A DNA stretch of 28,610 nt from Acholeplasmataceae bacterium (GTDB lineage Bacteria > Bacillota_I > Bacilli_A > Acholeplasmatales > Acholeplasmataceae). The stretch's first letter is position 1. Every line of letters starts with the position of its first letter. The stretch covers positions 1 through 28,610 of the forward strand of contig JAUSOA010000283.1 in the NCBI GenBank assembly GCA_030656435.1, written 5' to 3'. Positions 23,470-28,610 of the stretch are shown here, piece by piece. The notes below the pieces were generated by a model. It searched no databases, was not told the DNA's origin, and saw only the letters and a program-made list of their open reading frames with translations. A program made the translations under genes and the position numbers.

Positions 23470-25607
23470 AAGCTTACCTCCTTCTTACAAATGAGATCCA
23501 AGCATAAAAGATGATCCGAGGATGATCCAACCATAATAGAAAATCTACCCGGTTCAAGAATTTCTAATCCCTCAGCATTTAAATAACTTAAGGAATCCTT
23601 TTTAATCTTAAATTCAACAGTTCTTCTTTGATGAGGTGCAAACCATATTTTTTGGAATCCCTTGAGTTCTTTCACTGGTCTTGAAATACTTGCTACATAG
23701 TCTCTGATATAAAGCTCTATGGTTTCAAAGCCACCAATTTCACTTTCATTATGAACATCAACAGATACCGTAATTTCTTCATTAAAATACATTTCATTTT
23801 TTGATAATACTAGGTTATCGTATCTAAATTTTGAATAGGAAAGACCATAGCCAAAGGGAAATAGAGGAGTATTTAACTCATCTAGGTAATAGCTAACATA
23901 TTCATTTCGATCGCCTTCTACCTTAGGTCTACCTGTATTAAGATAGTTATAATAGATAGGGATTTGACCTACATGTCTTGGATATGACATCGTAAGCTTA
24001 CCGCTAGGATTGATTAAACCAGTTAACAAATCAGCAATGGCATCATTTGCCATGCTACCTAAATAGTAAACATCTAAAATAGCGTTGGTAGAAAGAATAT
24101 TGGATAAATCAAAAGGTCTTCCATGATATAAAACGATGATGGAATCTAGATTTTGTTCCTTAGCAAATTCAATAAATTTTTCTTGATTTCTAGGAATCTT
24201 AATATCAACCTTAGAATGAGCCTCTCCACTTTCTCTTTCGTTTTCACCTAATGCAAATATGACTGCGTCAGCTTTTTTAAGGAGCGCTTGTTCTTCATTA
24301 GATAATTCATTTATATGATTGACCTCTCTCACTAAGGAAAGGATAATTCCTTGTTCCTCAAGCTTTTCCTTGAGTGTATGATTGAGTTCATTTTTCCCGT
24401 GCCATGACCATGGACCGTTTGTATTTTTAGTTTCTGCATAGGGTCCTATTAACGCGTATTTCTTATTTTTACTTAAGGGAAGTACTCCATCATTTTTAAG
24501 GAGTACAGCAGATTCTAGGGCTACATTTTTAGATATTTCTAAATGTTTATTCGATCTAATAATCCGCGATTCTTTTTCAACACTCGCACCCTTATATGGA
24601 TTTTCGAACAATCCAATCTCTTCCTTTAATTTGAGCACTCTCAAAACAGCTTCATCTAAAAGCTCGATACTGACTTCATTATTTTCAATAAGCATTTTTA
24701 AGTAGTTGATATAACAAGAGGACGCCATTTCGATATCCAGTCCTGCAATCAAACCTTTTTGTGCTGCTTCACGATCATTTTCTGCATTCCCATGAGGGAC
24801 AACCTGATGAAGTGAATCATAATCTGTGATGGTTAATCCTTCAAATTTCCATAAATCTCTAAGTACATCTCTTAACAGATGTTTATTAATTGTTGCTGGA
24901 ATACCATCTATGACATTAAATGATGTCATAATCAGCTTCGCACCAGCATCTATTGCTGCCTTATAGCCCTTCAAATAATAGTTATGAAGACTAAGTCTTG
25001 AAACATCGACTGTATTATAATCTCTACCACCCTCTGCAGCACCATATGCTGCAAAATGCTTCACACAGGAGGCGATATTTTCATCTTTACTAATATCACC
25101 TTGCTGATAGCCCTTAACCATTTCTTTAGTGAATACTGCATTTAAATAAGGGTCTTCTCCAAATCCTTCAACGACTCTACCCCATCTAGGGTCACGAGTC
25201 AAATCTGCCATTGGTGAAAATGTGACATGAATTCCTGCTGATGATGCTTCAATTGCGGATACTCTCGCTGTATCAAAGGCGAGTTTAGGATTCCATGAAG
25301 AAGATATTGCAAGTGGTACTGGAAATATAGTCTCATAGCCATGAATAACATCCGCCATAAAAATGAGTGGGATTTGATGGGTACTCTTTCTTAAATACTT
25401 TTCTTGTACAGCAATCATTTCAGCTGCATTATGAATACCTAAAACTGAACCTGCAGAAAAAATCTTTTTCTCAGTAAGCCCTAATTCCTTGACGTTCCCA
25501 AAAACCTCTACTTCAATATCCTTGATGAAGTGAAAGGGGGAAAGCTGCAATAGCTGTCCTATTTTTTCTTCTATGGTTAATTTTTTTAATAACTTGATGA
25601 TATCCAT
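23466..25607 (-). CDS. GH3 beta-glucosidase
   Basis: A retaining beta-glucosidase removing glucose from the non-reducing end of beta-gluco-oligosaccharides. The 713 residues show the (beta/alpha)8 domain with MADVIHGYETIFP (84-96), SPMADLTRDPRWGRVVEGFGEDP (split over 131-153), CVKHFAAYG (181-189) and the nucleophile D262 in TITDYDS. The second sandwich domain carries the candidate acid/base Glu in ERESGEAHS, and a C-terminal fibronectin-III-like domain is present (about 600-700). No signal peptide, so it acts in the cytosol. Such enzymes complement the phosphorylase by handling sophorose or short oligomers. AGGG lies 6 nt before the ATG. It lies between lacI and the GH94 gene. Confidence 0.92.
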   Translation of the reverse strand: MDIIKLLKKLTIEEKIGQLLQLSPFHFIKDIEVEVFGNVKELGLTEKKIFSAGSVLGIHNAAEMIAVQEKYLRKSTHQIPLIFMADVIHGYETIFPVPLAISSSWNPKLAFDTARVSAIEASSAGIHVTFSPMADLTRDPRWGRVVEGFGEDPYLNAVFTKEMVKGYQQGDISKDENIASCVKHFAAYGAAEGGRDYNTVDVSRLSLHNYYLKGYKAAIDAGAKLIMTSFNVIDGIPATINKHLLRDVLRDLWKFEGLTITDYDSLHQVVPHGNAENDREAAQKGLIAGLDIEMASSCYINYLKMLIENNEVSIELLDEAVLRVLKLKEEIGLFENPYKGASVEKESRIIRSNKHLEISKNVALESAVLLKNDGVLPLSKNKKYALIGPYAETKNTNGPWSWHGKNELNHTLKEKLEEQGIILSLVREVNHINELSNEEQALLKKADAVIFALGENERESGEAHSKVDIKIPRNQEKFIEFAKEQNLDSIIVLYHGRPFDLSNILSTNAILDVYYLGSMANDAIADLLTGLINPSGKLTMSYPRHVGQIPIYYNYLNTGRPKVEGDRNEYVSYYLDELNTPLFPFGYGLSYSKFRYDNLVLSKNEMYFNEEITVSVDVHNESEIGGFETIELYIRDYVASISRPVKELKGFQKIWFAPHQRRTVEFKIKKDSLSYLNAEGLEILEPGRFSIMVGSSSDHLLCLDLICKKEVSL

Positions 25608-25641
25608 CCATATCCCTCTTTTCTAGATGTCGTTCATTTTT

Positions 25642-26601
25642 TTAGCACGATTCTCTTAGAATCACTGAACCTTTCGGATGTCCGATATTTCTAATTTTAT
25701 TGTTTTGAAGAATATCTAAGATTGCACCTGCAACCTCTTTACCCCATAAGACGTGGTCGATTCCGATGGTTGTAAGCTTCGGTGTAATATATTCACCTAA
25801 ATAAATATTATCAAATCCTGCAACTGCGATATCTTCAGGGACTCTGATATTTTCTTCACGTAGTGCCTGCATGAATCCGATTGCAGATTCATCATTTGCA
25901 CAGTAAATAAATCTTGGTCTATTTTTTTCTTTAGCTAAAGCCTTACCGACAAGGTAGCCACCCTGAATGGTGAAGTCACAATCATAATGCTCATGATGAC
26001 TTATTTTTTCATCCTTTAATGCAGCAACAAAACCGTCATAACGGTGATTGTTGTTGAATGCGACCTTGGGTCCTGATAGGTATCCAAAGTCCTTATAGCC
26101 TTTTTTAATCATGTCCTTGATAAAGCTATAGACAAGTCCTTCATTATCGATTAATGAGGAATAGATGTTTTTTCCGTCTAAATTTCTATCCAGCACGTAT
26201 AGGGGAAGCCCGTAGTTTGCATAATTGATTAAAACATCATCAGAAAGCTCGTTATCAAAGATAATCGCACCATCAATTTGACGTTCCTTTAGCATATTTG
26301 CTGATGACTTTCCTGAGCTTACCACAATGTTGAAGTTGTTTTCCTGAAGCTTTTGTCGAATACCTTCTAAGACATCACTAAAAATCGGGCCAGCAAACCC
26401 GTATATAAAGACACCTATAGATCCTGTTCTTTTGGTTTTTAGGTTTCTTGCTATTCCGTTTGGATAGTATTTCAGTGTTTCAGCGGCTTCTAATATCCTT
26501 TTTCTCGTATCTGGATGTACATTAGGTAGATTGTTTAGAGCGTAGGATGCAGTTGAAATTGATACTCCTGCTAATTTTGCAACATCTTTGATTGTTGGCA
26601 T
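25642..26601 (-). CDS. LacI-family transcriptional regulator
   Basis: A 319-residue sugar-responsive repressor. The N-terminal helix-turn-helix (IKDVAKLAGVSISTASYALN, about 4-23) and hinge region (YYPNGIARNLKTKRTG) are complete, followed by a periplasmic-binding-protein-like effector domain (about 60-319) with GAIIFDN, FGYLSGP, FIYCANDESAIGFM and VAGFDNIYLGEYITPKLTT. It sits inside the operon it probably controls, between the GH13 and GH3 genes, starting at the TAATG junction. The expected operators would lie at the operon promoter, which is beyond the right edge. The inducer is presumably a gluco-oligosaccharide; this is inference. Confidence 0.94.
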   Translation of the reverse strand: MPTIKDVAKLAGVSISTASYALNNLPNVHPDTRKRILEAAETLKYYPNGIARNLKTKRTGSIGVFIYGFAGPIFSDVLEGIRQKLQENNFNIVVSSGKSSANMLKERQIDGAIIFDNELSDDVLINYANYGLPLYVLDRNLDGKNIYSSLIDNEGLVYSFIKDMIKKGYKDFGYLSGPKVAFNNNHRYDGFVAALKDEKISHHEHYDCDFTIQGGYLVGKALAKEKNRPRFIYCANDESAIGFMQALREENIRVPEDIAVAGFDNIYLGEYITPKLTTIGIDHVLWGKEVAGAILDILQNNKIRNIGHPKGSVILRESC

Positions 26602-28217
26602 TATTGGTCTCCTTTTATTCTAAGAATACAAGCATAATAAGGTGGAATTTCCATTTTGTTAGTTACTTCTATTGTTGGATTGTTGGTAATCAGCACTTCA
26701 AGGATTTTTCCAGGAATTTCAATTTGCATGCTTTGATCATTAAATGAGCCGATGATTAACACGAAATCCTTTTTGTTTTTTCTGTAATATCCAAATAACT
26801 CTGGATTATCCTTCATAAAGGGAATGAATTTCCCGTCTAAGAAAACCTGGTTAGACTTTCTAATTTGGAAAAGCTTTTTAAAATAATGATAGACACCATC
26901 CGGATTTGATAAATCCTTTTTAACGTTAATTTCTTTGTAATTTGGATTTAAATCAAGCCATGGATTTCCAGTTGAGAATCCTGCGTTTCTTGAGTCATCC
27001 CATTGAAATGGAGTTCTTGAATTATCTCTTCCCTTGGCGTAAATAGAAGCCATGATTTCTTCATGTGGTATTCCTTGGTTGGAAAGGATTTGATAAATAT
27101 TTTTAGTTTCAATATCCTTATATTGATCGATATTATCAAATTTGACTCCAGTCATCCCAATTTCTTCTCCCTGATAAACATAGGGAGTTCCTTGCATGCC
27201 ATATAATATGGTCGCTAGCATTTTCGAGCTTTCTACTCTGTATGCTAGGTTCCCATATCTTGATACAGCTCTCGGCTGATCGTGATTGGCTAGAAATAGA
27301 GAGTTCCACCCATGATTAAACATGGTGGTTTGAAGCTTTTCGAAAACATTTTTAAATTCAATTAAGTCCAGTGGCCTCAAGGCCCATTTGCCCTTGCCTG
27401 GTATTTCATCTAGGCTAATATGTGAGAACTGAAAAATCATATCAAGCAATGGATTTTTACCGGAAGTAATTGCTGCTGCGCTTTCTAGGGATAAACCTGG
27501 CATTTCACCAACAGTCATGATATCTCTACCCTGAAAGCATTGATCATAAAGCTCTTTTAATCTTTTCTTTAAATGAGGGCCATCTGATAATATTTTTTGA
27601 TCAATGTCCTTGCCGATTAGATCAATCACATCGAGTCTAAATCCATCAATTCCCATATCTAACCAAAAATTAACGATTGCATATATTTTTTCTCTAAGCT
27701 TAGGATTGTCCCAATTCAAGTCGGGTTGCTTCTTGGAAAACAAATGAAAGTAGTAGGAATCGGTATGCTCGTCATATTCCCATGCAGACCCTCCAAATAC
27801 AGACCCTATTTCTGATGGTTGATCTCTCCAAACATAGAAGTCACGGTAGGGATTATCATTTGATTTCTTGGATTCAAGAAACCAGTGATGCTCATCTGAT
27901 GTATGATTAATAACTAAGTCCATAATCAGTCTCATTCCCATTTGATGGGTTTTTTCAATTAAATTCTTCATATCTTCCATGGTTCCAAAGATTTTATCGA
28001 TAGCTAGATAGTTTTTAATATCGTAGCCGTTATCATCCATCGGAGACTCATAAACAGGAGAAAGCCATATAACATCAACACCTAGATTTTTTAGATAATC
28101 TAGCTTGGATTGAATACCAGATAAATCACCAATTCCATCACCATTCGAATCCATAAAGGATAGTGGATAGATTTGGTAGACAACGGCATTTTTCCACCAT
28201 TTTACTTCTTTTTCCAT
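26601..28217 (-). CDS. GH13 alpha-glucosidase, oligo-1,6-glucosidase type
   Basis: A 538-residue cytosolic alpha-glucosidase of the oligo-1,6-glucosidase/maltase branch of GH13. Conserved regions are QIYPLSFMDSNGDGIGDLSG (15-34), DLVINH (100-105), nucleophile D196 in GFRLDVIDL, acid/base E238 in TVGEMPG, and NHDQPR with D313. The residue after the nucleophile is Val (V197), which in this family goes with alpha-1,6 (isomaltose-type) preference, while maltases usually have Thr; that is established family knowledge applied here. A trehalose-6-phosphate hydrolase is less likely given no PTS gene nearby, but not excluded. GGAGG precedes the ATG in an overlap of 16 bp with the upstream gene. Alpha-specificity is odd in an otherwise beta-glucan operon. 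Confidence 0.9.
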   Translation of the reverse strand: MEKEVKWWKNAVVYQIYPLSFMDSNGDGIGDLSGIQSKLDYLKNLGVDVIWLSPVYESPMDDNGYDIKNYLAIDKIFGTMEDMKNLIEKTHQMGMRLIMDLVINHTSDEHHWFLESKKSNDNPYRDFYVWRDQPSEIGSVFGGSAWEYDEHTDSYYFHLFSKKQPDLNWDNPKLREKIYAIVNFWLDMGIDGFRLDVIDLIGKDIDQKILSDGPHLKKRLKELYDQCFQGRDIMTVGEMPGLSLESAAAITSGKNPLLDMIFQFSHISLDEIPGKGKWALRPLDLIEFKNVFEKLQTTMFNHGWNSLFLANHDQPRAVSRYGNLAYRVESSKMLATILYGMQGTPYVYQGEEIGMTGVKFDNIDQYKDIETKNIYQILSNQGIPHEEIMASIYAKGRDNSRTPFQWDDSRNAGFSTGNPWLDLNPNYKEINVKKDLSNPDGVYHYFKKLFQIRKSNQVFLDGKFIPFMKDNPELFGYYRKNKKDFVLIIGSFNDQSMQIEIPGKILEVLITNNPTIEVTNKMEIPPYYACILRIKGDQ

Positions 28218-28610
28218 CCTAAAACCTCCATACCCTCGATAATGATTTTGTGACTCATAAAGGCATCATGGACATCCCCATATAAATAGGCATTGACCAT
28301 TAGCATCTCTAGACCCTTATTGATCGAAAAATATCTTTTAGATATCCAAGGCGTGCTTCCCTCGAAATTAAATGCGTCATAGAATCCATATTTACCCCAC
28401 AAACCATCAATCTTTTTCATTTCTAAAATGGAATCCATTACTATTTCTGGAGTAAAGATGATGGAACCGATGGGGCCAAATGGTGCAATAGTTCCATCAG
28501 TATCTAGACGGTTCATCGTGTTAGGTAAACCTCCATAAACGCGGTAACCAACAGGAGTATCGGATGCGGAAAATCCGAAAAAATACTTAGAAAGTGTTTT
28601 AAATTGATGC
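28202..28610 (-). CDS. Glycoamylase-domain protein (GH144-like, beta-1,2-glucanase type), N-terminus beyond window
   Basis: The reading frame is open to the right edge, and the 135 residues present are the C-terminal part. They include FFGFSASDTPVGY, DTDGTIAPFGPIGSIIFTPE, LWGKYGFYDAFNF and a YFSINKGLEMLMVNAYL stretch. These are the landmarks of the glycoamylase domain (Pfam PF10091), where DGTIAP, GS..F.PE and the late IDxG-type segment are conserved. Characterised relatives are GH144 endo-beta-1,2-glucanases, and related domains occur in cyclic beta-1,2-glucan synthases. An internal Met at 28516 is not the true start, because homology continues upstream of it. Together with the GH94 and GH3 genes it points to beta-1,2-glucan breakdown. 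Whether it is exported cannot be seen. Confidence 0.85.
   Translation of the reverse strand, partial: HQFKTLSKYFFGFSASDTPVGYRVYGGLPNTMNRLDTDGTIAPFGPIGSIIFTPEIVMDSILEMKKIDGLWGKYGFYDAFNFEGSTPWISKRYFSINKGLEMLMVNAYLYGDVHDAFMSHKIIIEGMEVLGWKKK

Noticed and set aside
1..28610. Mycoplasma-type genetic code with TGA as tryptophan
   Set aside because: TGA ends several genes at family-consistent lengths (yqeH, alaS, trmR, GH3), and conserved Trp codons are TGG.
1..28610. CRISPR arrays, insertion sequences, prophage or tRNA genes
   Set aside because: Reading both strands I saw no spaced direct repeats, transposase or integrase motifs, or cloverleaf-type sequences with a terminal CCA.

Overview
The window is a compact, AT-rich, Firmicutes-type chromosomal segment in which all 27 recognisable protein genes lie on the minus strand. 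Most neighbours overlap by 1-35 bp or abut. TGA is used as a real stop codon (for example at the ATGA junctions yqeH/yqeK, alaS/ruvX, trmR/trhP1 and GH3/GH94), and tryptophans in conserved motifs are TGG, so this is the standard bacterial code. The gene order alaS-ruvX-yrzB-yrrM-yrrN-yrrO-(...)-greA is that of Bacillus. The cell-wall-linked genes that sit inside that cluster in Bacillus (reoM/yrzL and mltG/yrrL) are absent, and the Bacillus yqeG-yqeH-yqeK-rsfS-yqeM-comEA-comEC-holA string follows directly. Together with low GC this suggests an Acholeplasma-like or other non-UGA-recoding mollicute relative. That placement is inference.

Layout, in the direction of transcription from the right edge to the left edge. 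(1) 28610-20182: a beta-glucan catabolic operon. It holds the C-terminal part of a glycoamylase-domain (GH144-like, beta-1,2-glucanase type) protein, a GH13 oligo-1,6-glucosidase type enzyme, a LacI-family regulator, a GH3 beta-glucosidase and a 1095-residue GH94-type oligoglucan phosphorylase, and ends in an intrinsic terminator. The combination looks like cytosolic use of beta-1,2-gluco-oligosaccharides (sophoro-oligosaccharides). (2) 20144-15497: an RNA quality-control operon, rnr-smpB, continuing into a patatin-like phospholipase, a PAP2 phosphatase and a GNAT acetyltransferase. (3) 15485-14060: a solitary exported GLUG-repeat protein with a strong promoter and a c-di-GMP-I (GEMM) riboswitch whose 3' side overlaps an intrinsic terminator. 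(4) 14054-7210: an alanine T-box leader, then alaS-ruvX-yrzB-trmR-trhP1-trhP2-ygjP-like, all translationally coupled. trhP1/trhP2/trmR are the wobble-uridine hydroxylation and methylation (ho5U/mo5U) genes. (5) 7200-3592: greA, yqeG, yqeH, yqeK, rsfS and a yqeM-like methyltransferase (transcript-cleavage factor, ribosome assembly, Ap4A hydrolysis, ribosome silencing), ending in a clear terminator. (6) 3547-991: the DNA-uptake genes comEA and comEC. (7) 978-1: holA, cut by the left edge.

The most interesting structures are regulatory: a c-di-GMP riboswitch on a surface-protein gene in a probably wall-less lineage, and an alanine T-box upstream of genes that modify the wobble base of tRNAs which should include tRNA-Ala(UGC). 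No tRNA or rRNA genes, CRISPR arrays, insertion sequences or prophage genes were seen.
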